In this document: positions 1 through 8,695 of the stretch, piece by piece
Layout of the letters: each line of letters starts with the position of its first letter
Numbering within the stretch: the first letter of the stretch is position 1
Assembly: GCA_965247615.1 (NCBI GenBank)
Contig: OZ252022.1
Location: 1,240,001 to 1,304,000, forward strand
Length of the DNA: 64,000 nucleotides
Reading direction: 5' to 3'
Origin: G965197715 sp965247615
Lineage (GTDB): Bacteria > Chloroflexota > Dehalococcoidia > Lucifugimonadales > UBA1127
Made by a program: the position numbers and the translations under genes
The notes under the pieces: model-generated
Databases searched by the model: none
Seen by the model: only the letters and a program-made list of their open reading frames with translations
Told to the model about the DNA's origin: nothing

Positions 1-193
1 GATCACTCCTCAGGAATATGAAGACTTCGTCCCTCATAAAAAGTGTAGGCCGGATTTCGCAGCCCGTCAACGGGAGGGGGGCGATTTGGGGAAAGCCCAA
101 GGGCAGCGGTGACCATTCAGGCCCATGGCGCGCCGCAGAGGGCCAAGCAAACGCCCCGTGTCGCGGTGTTTGCCGTTCGTAGCGATAAGATGA

Positions 194-222
194 TTGTCTA
201 ACGTTTTCTATCGCAGTATGTT
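194..222 (+). promoter_or_regulatory. Predicted promoter of the ABC exporter operon
   Basis: A TTGTCT box (194-199) and a TATGTT box (217-222) are separated by 17 bp, about 24 bp before the start of the ABC ATPase gene. The surrounding 60 bp are clearly AT-richer than the neighbourhood. TCTAAC (197-202) and GTTAGA (228-233) form a short inverted repeat around the -10 box that could be an operator, but this is weak. No gene is evident in bases 1-245. Confidence 0.45.
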
Positions 223-245
223 CTGTAGTTAGAGAATTACTATCA

Positions 246-1025
246 ATGATACCGCGAAGCAGCGCCGACGGCGCAATCGTTCAGGTTGAGGAGCTGCGGA
301 AAAGCTATGGCTCCGTCGTGGCCGTCGACGGAGTGTCCTTCTCTGTACAGGCGGGCGAAGTGTTTGCTCTCCTCGGCCCCAACGGTGCGGGCAAGACCAC
401 CACGGTGGAGGTCCTGGAGGGGATGCGCGCCCCGGACAGCGGCAGGGCCCTGGTTGGCGGCATCAGCGTGGAGAAGGACCCGCGCGGCGTCAAGGCGCTC
501 ATAGGGGTCCAGCTCCAGTCCTCGGCTTTCTTCGACAGGCTCAGGCTGACGGAGCTGCTGCAGGTCTTCGCCAGCTTCTACGGGCGCCGCATCGACCCCA
601 TGGTGCTGCTGAAGGAGATGGAGCTGGAGGAGAAGGCACGCGCCCAGTACAGGGAGCTCTCCGGGGGGCAAAAGCAGCGCTTCTCCATTGCGTGCGCACT
701 TGTGAACGACCCGCCGATTGTCTTTCTGGATGAGCCGACGACGGGCCTGGACCCCCAGGCGCGCCGGCATATGTGGGACCTGATCAGGGGGTTCAAGGCC
801 ATGGGGCGCACCGTTCTCCTCACGACCCACTACATGGAGGAGGCCGAGACCCTCTGCGACCGCGTGGCCATCATGGACCGGGGGCGCATCATTGCCATGG
901 ACAGTCCGGAGTCCCTCATCCAGGGGCTTCTGGCCAAGGGGTTCACCAAGGAGCACGTGGAGCGGGAGGCGAACCTGGAGGACGTCTTTCTGGACCTGAC
1001 CGGCCGCGAGTTGCGGGAGGAGTAG
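246..1025 (+). CDS. ABC transporter ATP-binding protein (ABC-2 exporter type)
   Basis: This 259-residue ATPase would energise export through the membrane protein encoded 3 bp downstream. Walker A (GPNGAGKTT) lies at about residues 44-52, the LSGGQ signature at 138-142, and Walker B ends in the Asp162-Glu163 pair. The overall form matches the CcmA/DrrA-like ATPases of ABC-2 systems for drugs, lipids or polysaccharides. The C-terminal EANLEDVFLDLTGRELRE stretch is typical of this group. The ATG start follows an AT-rich promoter region but has no strong ribosome binding site. The substrate cannot be deduced. Confidence 0.93.
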   Translation: MIPRSSADGAIVQVEELRKSYGSVVAVDGVSFSVQAGEVFALLGPNGAGKTTTVEVLEGMRAPDSGRALVGGISVEKDPRGVKALIGVQLQSSAFFDRLRLTELLQVFASFYGRRIDPMVLLKEMELEEKARAQYRELSGGQKQRFSIACALVNDPPIVFLDEPTTGLDPQARRHMWDLIRGFKAMGRTVLLTTHYMEEAETLCDRVAIMDRGRIIAMDSPESLIQGLLAKGFTKEHVEREANLEDVFLDLTGRELREE

Positions 1026-1028
1026 GCG

Positions 1029-2111
1029 GTGCGAGCCAGTCCCACGTGGGTCCTGACCGTGGCGTCCATGAAGATGTTCTATCGCGACCGCCAGGCCCTT
1101 TTCTGGACCCTATTCCTGCCGCTGCTCATCATGCTCATCTTCGGTTTCCTGAACTTCGGCGCACTTGGCAGCGTGGGGCTTGGCATCGTGGACCTGGCGG
1201 GCAACGAGGCGTCGGTCCGCTTTGTGGAAGGTCTGCGGAGCGTGGAGGCCCTGGACGTCACCGGGCCGAGCCCGCTGGAATCGGAACGGAGCGCCCTGAG
1301 TGACGGCGATCGCGACCTGGTGCTGGTGCTGCCGCCAGGGTTCGGGGCATCCCAGGAGCAGGCCGCGGTGCGCGTCCTCTACAACGAGGGCAGGCCCCAG
1401 GAGGTCCAGGTGGGACAGGCGATGGTCCGCCAGGCCCTTGATGAGGTGGCGTTCCAGGTTACGGGCACCCCGCGCCTGTTCACCCTGTCCGCAGAGCCGG
1501 TGACGAGCCGCAACCTGCGCTACATCGACTTCCTGCTGCCGGGCGTGGTGGCCATGTCCATCATGCAGATGGGGATCTTCAGCGTGGCCTTTGGCTTCGT
1601 GCAGCTGAAGCAGCGGGGGATCCTGCGCAGGCTCCTAGCGACACCCGCGCACCCCGTCACGTTCCTGTTCAGCCAGGTGGCGACGCGGCTCACGGTCTCG
1701 GTGCTCCAGACGCTGGTGCTGCTGGGTGCGGGGATGATTCTCTTCAACGTCCAGTTTGTGGGAAATCTCGCCGCCGTCCTGGCGCTGGCGGTTGTCGGCG
1801 CGGCCGTCTTCCTGAGCATGGGGTTCGCCATCTCCGGTTGGGCGAAGAGCGAGGACGTGGCTGCGCCGGTGGCGAACGTTGTGGCGATGCCGATGATGTT
1901 CCTGTCCGGCGTCTTCTTCCCGAGGGAGTCCATGCCCCCGCTTCTGCAATCTGTCACGGACTACCTGCCCCTGACCTACCTGGCGGACGCGATGCGCGCC
2001 GTGGCGGTTGAGGGGGTCACGCTGTGGTCCCAGTGGCCGGAGCTACTTGGCCTGGGGGCGTGGCTGGTGGCGAGCTACGTGGTTGCCGTCCGCCTGTTTC
2101 GCTGGGAGTAA
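1029..2111 (+). CDS. ABC-2 type transporter permease
   Basis: This 360-residue membrane protein is the partner of the ATPase just upstream; the intergenic distance is 3 bp, so they form an operon. It has one N-terminal transmembrane segment (about residues 18-40), a soluble extracytoplasmic region (about 55-165), and five or six hydrophobic segments in the C-terminal half. This is the classical ABC-2 permease layout. The start is GTG. The substrate is unknown; DrrB-like drug or lipid export is the general expectation. Confidence 0.9.
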   Translation: MRASPTWVLTVASMKMFYRDRQALFWTLFLPLLIMLIFGFLNFGALGSVGLGIVDLAGNEASVRFVEGLRSVEALDVTGPSPLESERSALSDGDRDLVLVLPPGFGASQEQAAVRVLYNEGRPQEVQVGQAMVRQALDEVAFQVTGTPRLFTLSAEPVTSRNLRYIDFLLPGVVAMSIMQMGIFSVAFGFVQLKQRGILRRLLATPAHPVTFLFSQVATRLTVSVLQTLVLLGAGMILFNVQFVGNLAAVLALAVVGAAVFLSMGFAISGWAKSEDVAAPVANVVAMPMMFLSGVFFPRESMPPLLQSVTDYLPLTYLADAMRAVAVEGVTLWSQWPELLGLGAWLVASYVVAVRLFRWE

Positions 2112-2154
2112 GCCGTCCGGTGGACCATCGGACGCACGTCCACCTCCCTGAATG

Positions 2155-2526
2155 CTAGTCCTGCACGTGGACCTTCACCAGGGGGCTGCCCGCGACCCAC
2201 TCGTCGATGTTGATGTCGTGGCGCCGAGGGTCGTGCCGCGTCATTTCGAGCATGATCGCGCGCCGTTCGGCTTCGTCCAGGACGGGCGTCGCCCTGGCGG
2301 AAAGGTCCGCGTGCACGCCCTTCTTGAGATGGATGGTGAATTCCGGGTTGGCGCGAAGATTGGCGTACCAGCCGCGCGGCCTTCCCGGGCTGCCGGAGAT
2401 CACGAGCCGGTCTCCCAGGCTCACGAGGGCGATCTCGATGCGGCGCGGCGTGCCGCTCTTCCTGCCCGTGGTGGTGATGTCGATTGTGCGGTCGTTGTGG
2501 AGAGCGCGTGCCGTCGATTCCTCCAT
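2155..2526 (-). CDS. Deazaflavin (F420)-dependent nitroreductase-family protein
   Basis: This 123-residue protein of the DDN/DUF385 family has a split-barrel flavin/F420-binding fold. The diagnostic TTGRKSG motif near the N-terminus is followed by the conserved R-x-I-E/P pattern, GSPGRPRGWYANLRANPE and the C-terminal VKVHV strand. Family members use F420H2 to reduce quinones, nitro compounds or enones. A longer frame runs upstream, but the ATG at 2526 is preferred because GGGAGGA lies about 10 nt before it and a TATAAT box 34 bp upstream fits. The gene is divergent from the MFS gene and convergent with the ABC permease. It implies that the host makes or imports F420. Confidence 0.85.
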   Translation of the reverse strand: MEESTARALHNDRTIDITTTGRKSGTPRRIEIALVSLGDRLVISGSPGRPRGWYANLRANPEFTIHLKKGVHADLSARATPVLDEAERRAIMLEMTRHDPRRHDINIDEWVAGSPLVKVHVQD

Positions 2527-2558
2527 GGACCTGTGTCCTCCCGTAGCTGATTGCGGAG

Positions 2559-2572
2559 GATTATAGCACCGG
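2559..2572 (-). promoter_or_regulatory. Extended -10 promoter of the deazaflavin reductase gene
   Basis: Read on the minus strand, the 14-mer is CCGGTGCTATAATC, i.e. a TGC extension followed by a perfect TATAAT. No -35 hexamer is visible at the right distance. The predicted transcription start is near 2553, giving a leader of about 27 nt with the ribosome binding site. The same 14-mer occurs exactly upstream of thiL and with two substitutions upstream of the CCA-adding enzyme gene. Confidence 0.65.
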
Positions 2573-2594
2573 CACTGTCTGCGTCCCGCCAAAG

Positions 2595-2624
2595 TTGACG
2601 GGCTTTGCCCCTGGTTGCTAGGAT
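2595..2624 (+). promoter_or_regulatory. Predicted promoter of the MFS transporter gene
   Basis: TTGACG (2595-2600) and TAGGAT (2619-2624) are separated by 18 bp, about 40 bp before the GTG start. It lies back to back with the divergent extended -10 promoter at 2559-2572. Confidence 0.5.
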
Positions 2625-2663
2625 TGCGAGTTAGCGCACCGCTTCATCCAAGCTAGGAGGGAC

Positions 2664-4013
2664 GTGGACGGCAACGGCGATAGCCCCAAAGAGCAATCAG
2701 GAGAACGGTCTGCCGGTAATCCCCGCAAGATCTTCCACGGCTGGTGGATAGTCGGCATCGTCCACCTCTTCCAAGTGGTGACCGGGGGGTTCTACGGGAC
2801 AGGCTTAGCCGTCTACTTCCTTCCGGTGATGCGTGACCTAGGGCTGAGCCGCGCCGCTCTCTCCCTAGCTTTCACCCTGAGGAGCCTGGAGAGCGGCTTG
2901 GACGGCCCGCTGACGGGCTACCTTGTGGACCGTTTCGGACCCAGGCTGATGATGCTCGGCGGCGTCACGGTGGCGGGCATAGGGTTCATCCTCCTGGCGA
3001 AGACGCACAGCTACGCCACGTTCCTGCTGGTGTTTCTGGGACTCCTGTCCGTCGGGTTCTCCGCCGGCGTGCACCACCCGGTGATGGTGCTGATTAACCA
3101 GTGGTTCTCCCGCCGCCGGGCCCTGGCCATGAACCTGGGCTACGTGGGCAACGAGGTTGGCGGCGCTCTCATAACACCCCTAATAGCGCTGTTGGTCCTC
3201 AACGCGGGGTGGCGGCAGGGCGCGATGCTGTCCGGGTTTGTGGTGCTGGGGCTGCTGATCCCGCTCACCTTCCTCATCCGCAATTCGCCGGAGTCCATGG
3301 GCCTTCTTCGAGACGGCAGGCGTCCCGACGACGCGGAGCCCAGCGGCAACGGCGCCGTCAAGCGGCCCGCTGCGGACGACAGCGAGGACTTCACCTTGAA
3401 GGAGGCGCTGCGGACCTCGGCCTTCTGGCAGATCTCCCTGGCGTTGGGTGCACGTGTGTTCTGCAAGTCGATGCTGCACATCCACCTGGTGCCACTGATG
3501 GTGTGGAAAGGCCTGGAGGAGCAGACGGCGGCGCTCCTAGTGGGGCTGTTTGCCTTCAGCCAGGTGCCGCTGCGCATCAGCGCTGGGCTGCTGGCGGACC
3601 GCTGGTCCGTCTCCAGGGTGCCCGGGCTGACGATGTTGGCGGGCGTGGGGGCCGTGTCCATGCTGCTCTTCGGCCCCTCTGGGCGCATATCGACCGGCGT
3701 CTTCTTCGTGCTGCTCTTCGCCCTGGCGGAGAGCGGGAACACCGTGAGTTGGGCTATTCTTGGCGATTTCTTCGGCAGGCGCCACTTCGGCACCATTCGG
3801 GGCGGCATTTCCTTCGTTCACATGCCGCTCTCGCTGCCGTCGCCCACCATTGCGGGATGGGTCTTCGACCGTTGGGGAAGCTATAGCCGGGCCCTGATGC
3901 CCGCTCTGGGCTTCTACGTGCTCGCGGCGTTCCTGTACTGGACCCTCCGCCGCCCGCGCAAGGTAGCGCCGAGTCCCGCGCTGGCGCCGGCTGAAGAGCA
4001 GGTGACTCCGTGA
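2664..4013 (+). CDS. MFS transporter, monocarboxylate/oxalate (MCT/OFA)-like
   Basis: This 449-residue major facilitator has twelve predicted transmembrane segments and a central cytoplasmic loop of about 40 hydrophilic residues (around 215-255). The hydrophilic N-terminus precedes an FHGWW motif that opens the first helix, as in MCT/OFA-type carriers. The GTG start is set by AGGAGG at 2655-2660. The adjacent lutABC operon suggests uptake of lactate or a similar carboxylate; this is inference. A second MFS gene at 52491 is a close paralogue and shares an identical 32-residue stretch in the first third of the protein. Confidence 0.88.
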   Translation: MDGNGDSPKEQSGERSAGNPRKIFHGWWIVGIVHLFQVVTGGFYGTGLAVYFLPVMRDLGLSRAALSLAFTLRSLESGLDGPLTGYLVDRFGPRLMMLGGVTVAGIGFILLAKTHSYATFLLVFLGLLSVGFSAGVHHPVMVLINQWFSRRRALAMNLGYVGNEVGGALITPLIALLVLNAGWRQGAMLSGFVVLGLLIPLTFLIRNSPESMGLLRDGRRPDDAEPSGNGAVKRPAADDSEDFTLKEALRTSAFWQISLALGARVFCKSMLHIHLVPLMVWKGLEEQTAALLVGLFAFSQVPLRISAGLLADRWSVSRVPGLTMLAGVGAVSMLLFGPSGRISTGVFFVLLFALAESGNTVSWAILGDFFGRRHFGTIRGGISFVHMPLSLPSPTIAGWVFDRWGSYSRALMPALGFYVLAAFLYWTLRRPRKVAPSPALAPAEEQVTP

Positions 4014-4043
4014 CCTCGTGCCTGCATGCCCTCCGGCGCAGCC

Positions 4044-4072
4044 TTGCCATGTCGTTCCTGCCCTGCTAGGGT
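4044..4072 (+). promoter_or_regulatory. Predicted promoter of the lutABC operon
   Basis: TTGCCA (4044-4049) and TAGGGT (4067-4072) have a 17-bp spacer and lie 28 bp before the GTG start of lutA. The TAGgGT-type -10 box resembles the one in front of the neighbouring MFS gene. Confidence 0.45.
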
Positions 4073-4099
4073 ACAGCCAACCTGACCAACGAGGGCTTC

Positions 4100-4861
4100 G
4101 TGTCCCAGGACCGGCCAGAAGCGGTTTCGTTGTTTGCAACCTGCCTGGTGGACCAGTTCTTTCCAGAGGTTGGTGAGAGCGTGTACAAGGTCCTCCGTCA
4201 CCTGGGTGTCCGAGTGGAGTTTCCCGGTGCGCAGACCTGCTGCGGGCAGCCCGCCTTGAACAGCGGCTACCATGCAGAGGCCGTGGCGGCGGCCAAGCAT
4301 TTCCTCAAGGTCTTTGGAGCCAGCCGGTGGATTGTGGCGCCTTCCGGCTCGTGCACGGCCATGGTGCGTGTCTTCTATCCGGAGCTGTTTCGAGGCGACC
4401 GGGAGTTGCACGCACAGGCCGCGGCAATGGCGTCGCGGACCTACGAGTTCTCGGAGTTCTTGGTGCGCGTTATGGAGACGACGGACCTGGGTGGCCGGTT
4501 GCCGACGCCTGTGCGTGCAACTTATCACGACGCCTGCCACGCGCTTCGGGAGCTCGGCATTAGCCAGGAGCCCCGCAGCCTGCTTCGTCACATAGAGGGG
4601 TTGGAGCTTGTGGAGATGGAGCAACACGACGTCTGCTGCGGGTTCGGGGGCACCTTCTCGGTGAAGTACCCGGAGATATCGACAGCCATCCTCCAGGACA
4701 AGCTGGACCGCATCCGGGAGTCGGGTGCGGACCTGGTGGCAGCCGCGGATTCGAGCTGCTTGATGCACATCGGCGGCGGATTGAGCCGCCAGGGCGCCAT
4801 GGCGAAACCGGTGCACCTGGCCCAGCTCTTGGCGGACTCCCTGGAGGGCGCCAATGGCTGA
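4100..4861 (+). CDS. lutA: Lactate utilization protein A (Fe-S oxidoreductase, CCG domains)
   Basis: This 253-residue protein matches LutA/YkgE, one of three subunits of the cytoplasmic LutABC complex that oxidises L-lactate to pyruvate. It carries two cysteine-rich CCG-type motifs, TCCGQPALNSGY at about residues 51-62 and CCGFGGTFSVK at about 177-187, as in heterodisulfide-reductase-related proteins. The opening FATCLVDQFFPEVG is typical. Start is GTG. The stop overlaps the start of lutB by 8 bp, so the subunits are translationally coupled. The gene order A-B-C is the same as in Bacillus. Confidence 0.92.
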   Translation: MSQDRPEAVSLFATCLVDQFFPEVGESVYKVLRHLGVRVEFPGAQTCCGQPALNSGYHAEAVAAAKHFLKVFGASRWIVAPSGSCTAMVRVFYPELFRGDRELHAQAAAMASRTYEFSEFLVRVMETTDLGGRLPTPVRATYHDACHALRELGISQEPRSLLRHIEGLELVEMEQHDVCCGFGGTFSVKYPEISTAILQDKLDRIRESGADLVAAADSSCLMHIGGGLSRQGAMAKPVHLAQLLADSLEGANG

Positions 4862-6326
4862 CGTGACGACGGAGGAGTTTCAGGCTGGGTCGCGGCGGGC
4901 CCTGGGTGACCCCGATCTGCAGCGGCTGCTGGGGAAGCTCGGTGGGTTCCGAATGGGCCGCGAGGGAGCCATCGAGGAGATGGGCCAGGCGGCTTGGGAC
5001 GAGCTTCGCGACCGGGCCCGTGAGATAAAGCAGCATACGATCCAGCACCTTGACGGTTACCTGGAGCAGCTGACCGACAGCGTGGAGGCGGCCGGCGGAG
5101 CGGTCTTCTTCGCCAGGGACGCGCATGAGGCCAACGAGTACGTGACGGGGCTTGCCAGGTCCCGGGGCGTGAAGTCGGTCATCAAGAGCAAGTCCATGGT
5201 CGCCGAGGAGATGGGCATTGGCGACGTGCTGGAGGAGTCGGGCGTAGAGTCCGTGGAGACGGACCTGGGTGAGTACATCATCCAGCTTGCCCATGAGACG
5301 CCGTCGCACATCATCGCTCCCGCCATCCACAAGTCCAAGGAGCAGGTGTCCGACCTCTTCGCGAGCAAGATAGGCGTGCCTCGCGCGGAGGGTATCCCGG
5401 AGTTGGCCGGCATCGCCCGGGAGGTGCTGCGGGAGCGGTTCCTGCGAGCGGACATGGGGATGACGGGGGCCAACTTCGCCGTAGCGGAGACGGGCACCAT
5501 CGCCATCGTGACCAACGAGGGCAACGGGCGAATGTGCACGTCGCTGCCCAGGGTGCATGTAGCCACCATGGGGTTGGAGAAGGTGGTGCCGCGGTTGGAG
5601 GACCTGGCGGTGTTCTTGCGGCTCCTGCCGAGAGCGGCCACGGGGCAGCGCATCACCAGCTATGTCACCTTTATCACCGGGCCACGGCGGAGTGACGAAG
5701 AGGACGGTCCCGAGGAGTTTCACCTGGTCATCCTGGACAACGGCCGCTCCAGGATGCTGGCGGACCCGGACCTGCAGGAAGCGCTGTTTTGCATCAGGTG
5801 CGGGGCATGCCTGAACTCCTGCCCAGTGTACACCAAGGTGGGGGGCCACGCATACGGGTGGGTGTATCCGGGCCCCATCGGCGCGGTGGTGACGCCCATG
5901 CTGGTCGGCCAGGCCCGGGCAGCGGACCTCCCCTTTGCGTCGAGCCTGTGCGGGGCGTGTCGAGAGGTGTGCCCTGTGCGCATAAACATCCCGCACCTGC
6001 TGCTGAAGCTTCGCCGTGACATAACGCAGGGGGCCCCCGAGGTGCGCAAGCCCCGGCCGGCAGAGGCCCTGCTGTTCAAGCTATGGCGGCAGGGCGCTAC
6101 CAATCCCTGGCTATTCGCCCTTGGCGGCAGGGTCGCATCGCTGCTCCAGCGACCCCTGTTGCGAGGTGGCAAGCTGCGGTGGCTGCCGCCTCCCTTCGAC
6201 GCCTGGACACGGACGCGGGACTTCCCGGCGGTGGCAAGACGGGCGTTTCGCCAGGCCGCGCCGTGGTCTCGCGGGGAGCGGGCTGACGTCGGGTCGCCGG
6301 CGCCCAAGGACGGCAGGCCGGATTGA
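4854..6326 (+). CDS. lutB: Lactate utilization protein B (LUD domain plus ferredoxin-type Fe-S domain)
   Basis: This 490-residue LutB subunit has an N-terminal LUD domain (about residues 60-300, including the ANFAVAETGTIAIVTNEGNGR block). A bacterial ferredoxin-like region follows, with CIRCGACLNSCP near residue 313 and CGACREVCPV near 365. The Cys clusters would hold two [4Fe-4S] centres that pass electrons to LutA. The arginine-rich C-terminus is divergent. It overlaps lutA by 8 bp, and lutC follows after 32 bp. The length is slightly above the usual 470-480 residues. Confidence 0.92.
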   Translation: MADVTTEEFQAGSRRALGDPDLQRLLGKLGGFRMGREGAIEEMGQAAWDELRDRAREIKQHTIQHLDGYLEQLTDSVEAAGGAVFFARDAHEANEYVTGLARSRGVKSVIKSKSMVAEEMGIGDVLEESGVESVETDLGEYIIQLAHETPSHIIAPAIHKSKEQVSDLFASKIGVPRAEGIPELAGIAREVLRERFLRADMGMTGANFAVAETGTIAIVTNEGNGRMCTSLPRVHVATMGLEKVVPRLEDLAVFLRLLPRAATGQRITSYVTFITGPRRSDEEDGPEEFHLVILDNGRSRMLADPDLQEALFCIRCGACLNSCPVYTKVGGHAYGWVYPGPIGAVVTPMLVGQARAADLPFASSLCGACREVCPVRINIPHLLLKLRRDITQGAPEVRKPRPAEALLFKLWRQGATNPWLFALGGRVASLLQRPLLRGGKLRWLPPPFDAWTRTRDFPAVARRAFRQAAPWSRGERADVGSPAPKDGRPD

Positions 6327-6358
6327 GCTTCTGACACGGCAACTGCGCGGGGGTCGAG

Positions 6359-7111
6359 ATGGCGTCACGCGAGGAGTTCCTCGGCGTCGTGCGAACGGCG
6401 CTGGCCCAAGCCAGGGCTGCTCGACAAGACGATGTATCGGCAGAGCCTGCCACACAGCCTGGTGATATGCCCGGAGACGTCCGGCAGCGGGCGCACAGGG
6501 CGCGGGAGCAGGCCGCCTCCCGGCGGGGCGAGATCCTCGCGACGCTGGAGGTGATGGCGCAGCGCCACGAGTGGAACCTGGTGCGCGTCGCTTCCCCCGG
6601 CGAGGCCGCGGAGGCGGTAGCGGGGATCGCCGCTGGGCTAGGCGTGAAGCTGGCCGTGCGGTCAGGGCATGGTGTGCTGGAGGAGGCGGGCATCGACGCA
6701 GCTCTGGCTTCGGCGGGAGTGGAGGTCGTCGCGATGACCCACGACCCCGGGGACCCGGAAGGATCGCGCGCCCGGATGCGCGGGGCGGCATCGCAGGCCG
6801 GCATGGGGATCACCGGCGCGGACTACGTCTTGGCGGAGACGGCCACGGCGGCCTTGGTGTCGGGGCCGGGAGTGAGCCGGCAGGCGGGATTGCTGCCGCC
6901 CGTGCACGTGGTCGTAGCCAGGGCCGAGCAGGTCATCCCCGGCATGGCGGAGCTGCTGGCGCTGCGGCTGGCGGACCAGCAGGACCGAGGCGACGGGCGG
7001 TGGTATATGAACCTGATCTCGGGACCGAGCCGCACGGCGGACATCGAGCAGACGCTGGTGGTGGGCGTACACGGGCCGGGAAGCGTGTACCTGGTGGTGG
7101 TTGGGGAGTGA
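6359..7111 (+). CDS. lutC: Lactate utilization protein C (LUD domain)
   Basis: This 250-residue LUD-domain protein is the third gene of the lutABC operon. The core block GITGADYVLAETATAALVSGPG (about residues 148-169) corresponds to the AETG region of LutB. The C-terminal LISGPSRTADIEQTLVVGVHGPG segment is the hallmark of LutC/YkgG. It is needed for L-lactate use in characterised bacteria. The N-terminal 60 residues are hydrophilic and variable. The gene ends convergently with the glycerate kinase gene; the 185 bp between them show no convincing terminator. Confidence 0.9.
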   Translation: MASREEFLGVVRTALAQARAARQDDVSAEPATQPGDMPGDVRQRAHRAREQAASRRGEILATLEVMAQRHEWNLVRVASPGEAAEAVAGIAAGLGVKLAVRSGHGVLEEAGIDAALASAGVEVVAMTHDPGDPEGSRARMRGAASQAGMGITGADYVLAETATAALVSGPGVSRQAGLLPPVHVVVARAEQVIPGMAELLALRLADQQDRGDGRWYMNLISGPSRTADIEQTLVVGVHGPGSVYLVVVGE

Positions 7112-7296
7112 AGGGGGCCTGGCGGGGCGGCTTGCTGGAGAGGCCCATGGTGGCGCGGATTGTTTGGGACAGCCCAGCGCACGCATACCGGCAGGGTTGG
7201 CGTGACACCTCCAAGCGGCAGCCGTCGGACATCGCCGGTGTTCCACTGCCTCTACACTTGCGCCGCATCGAGCCAACTGGCTTCACACGCCAAGGA

Positions 7297-8484
7297 CTAG
7301 GGACCAATTGGGCGGGCTGCCGCCATCGCCCGGAGCGCACGTTCCGTCGCGTCGGTCAGGCGGGGCGTGGCCCGGCGCATGGCATCGGCAATGTCGGCGT
7401 CGCCGGTACCCACGGCGGCCGCGGTGGTAATGCCGAGTCCGAAGAGGGCCTCGTGGCCCGGGCCCAGGGAGCCCGCCACGGCGAGGACGGGAATGCCCAA
7501 TGCCGCAGCGTGCCGGGCGACCACCACCGGCGCCTTGTCGAATGCCGTCTGAGCGTCGAGGCGGCCCTCGCCAATGATGACCAGGTCCGCTCCGCGGAGC
7601 CGGTCGTCCAGGCCCAGCGCCCGGCAGACCAACTCGGCGCCGGGCTCCAGTCGCGCGCCGAGGAAGGCCACCAACCCGGCGCCTAACCCGCCGGCGGCGC
7701 CCCCTCCGGGCAGGCTTTCGACGTCCACACCCAGGTCACGCCGGACCACCTCAACCATGCGGGCCAGGGCGTCATCCAGCTCCCGCACCATCTCCGGCGT
7801 GGCGCCCTTCTGGGGGCCGTAGACGGCTGCGGCGCCCTGGGGGCCGCAGATGCTGTTCGTGACGTCGATGGCGGCGATGATCTCGGACCGTGGGATGCGC
7901 CGGTCCAGCCCCGAAGCGTCGATGCGGGCGAGGCCGGCCAGGGCCGCGCCGCCGGGTTGCAGGTCCACGCCCAAGTCGTCCAGGAGCCGGACGCCCAGGG
8001 CCTGGGCCATGCCCGCGCCGCCGTCGTTGGTGGCGCTGCCGCCGAGGCCGACGACCATCCGGCGGTGGCCCGCAGCCAGGGAGCGCTCCATGAGCTGGCC
8101 CAAGCCGCGGGTAGAGGTGACGCGAGGGTCGCGGCGCTGCGGGGGCACCAGCACAAGGCCACTGGATCGGGCCATCTCGATGACTGCCGTGGCCCGATCG
8201 CCCAGGACGCCCCAATCGGCGTCCACGGGGCCGCCAAGGGGGCCGGATACGCGGTCCCGGCGAAATTCGCCCTTGGTGGCTGCCACCAGGGCCTCCAGGG
8301 TGCCGTCTCCGCCATCGGCCACGGGCGCCAGTTCAATCTGTGCCTCCGGGTAGACCCGGCGGACCCCCTGAGCCATGGCCTGCGCGGCCTCCATGGCGCT
8401 GAGGCTTCCCTTGAAGGCCTGGGGGGCGACGACGATGCGGAGGCCGCCCGCTGCATGGCGGTCGATGGGTGTGCTGCTGTACAT
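7297..8484 (-). CDS. Glycerate kinase (GarK/GlxK family)
   Basis: This protein of about 395 residues phosphorylates glycerate, linking glycolate/glyoxylate or serine-pathway carbon to glycolysis. Family features are the N-terminal IVVAPQAFKGSLSA motif, PVADGGDGTLEALV, the VGLGGSATNDGGAGM nucleotide-binding block and GEGRLDAQTAFDKAP near the C-terminus. The frame stays open to 8607. The ATG at 8484 is preferred because the conserved domain begins 16 residues later; ATG at 8523 is an alternative. Family members make 2-phosphoglycerate, but the regiochemistry cannot be read here. The gene lies beside the lut operon, consistent with use of small hydroxy acids. Confidence 0.9.
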   Translation of the reverse strand: MYSSTPIDRHAAGGLRIVVAPQAFKGSLSAMEAAQAMAQGVRRVYPEAQIELAPVADGGDGTLEALVAATKGEFRRDRVSGPLGGPVDADWGVLGDRATAVIEMARSSGLVLVPPQRRDPRVTSTRGLGQLMERSLAAGHRRMVVGLGGSATNDGGAGMAQALGVRLLDDLGVDLQPGGAALAGLARIDASGLDRRIPRSEIIAAIDVTNSICGPQGAAAVYGPQKGATPEMVRELDDALARMVEVVRRDLGVDVESLPGGGAAGGLGAGLVAFLGARLEPGAELVCRALGLDDRLRGADLVIIGEGRLDAQTAFDKAPVVVARHAAALGIPVLAVAGSLGPGHEALFGLGITTAAAVGTGDADIADAMRRATPRLTDATERALRAMAAARPIGP

Positions 8485-8695
8485 ACTCGTGATGGACGGC
8501 CTCTGGGCACAAGGATACGGCATAGGCACCGTCGAACCCACCCCTGAGAGTGAGCAGGCGTCGATAGGAGCGGGCCAACTCCCGGACCCACCGCGGCCCC
8601 TCAGCACGCGCGGCCATGTGTGGCGGACGGGTCAGCGTGGCGGGGCCGCCGCACGGTGAATGTGGCCGCGGAGTGCGTTCCTGGTCCCGCCGACC

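Noticed and set aside
197..233. Inverted repeat TCTAAC/GTTAGA as a regulator operator
   Set aside because: The arms are only 6 bp and 25 bp apart; chance occurrence in an AT-rich patch is likely and no regulator gene adjoins.
2112..2154. Terminator between the ABC permease and deazaflavin reductase genes
   Set aside because: GTCC/GGAC fragments can pair weakly, but no continuous stem or T-run is present.
7112..7296. Additional gene between lutC and glycerate kinase
   Set aside because: Open frames here are out-of-frame extensions of neighbouring genes without starts or family motifs.
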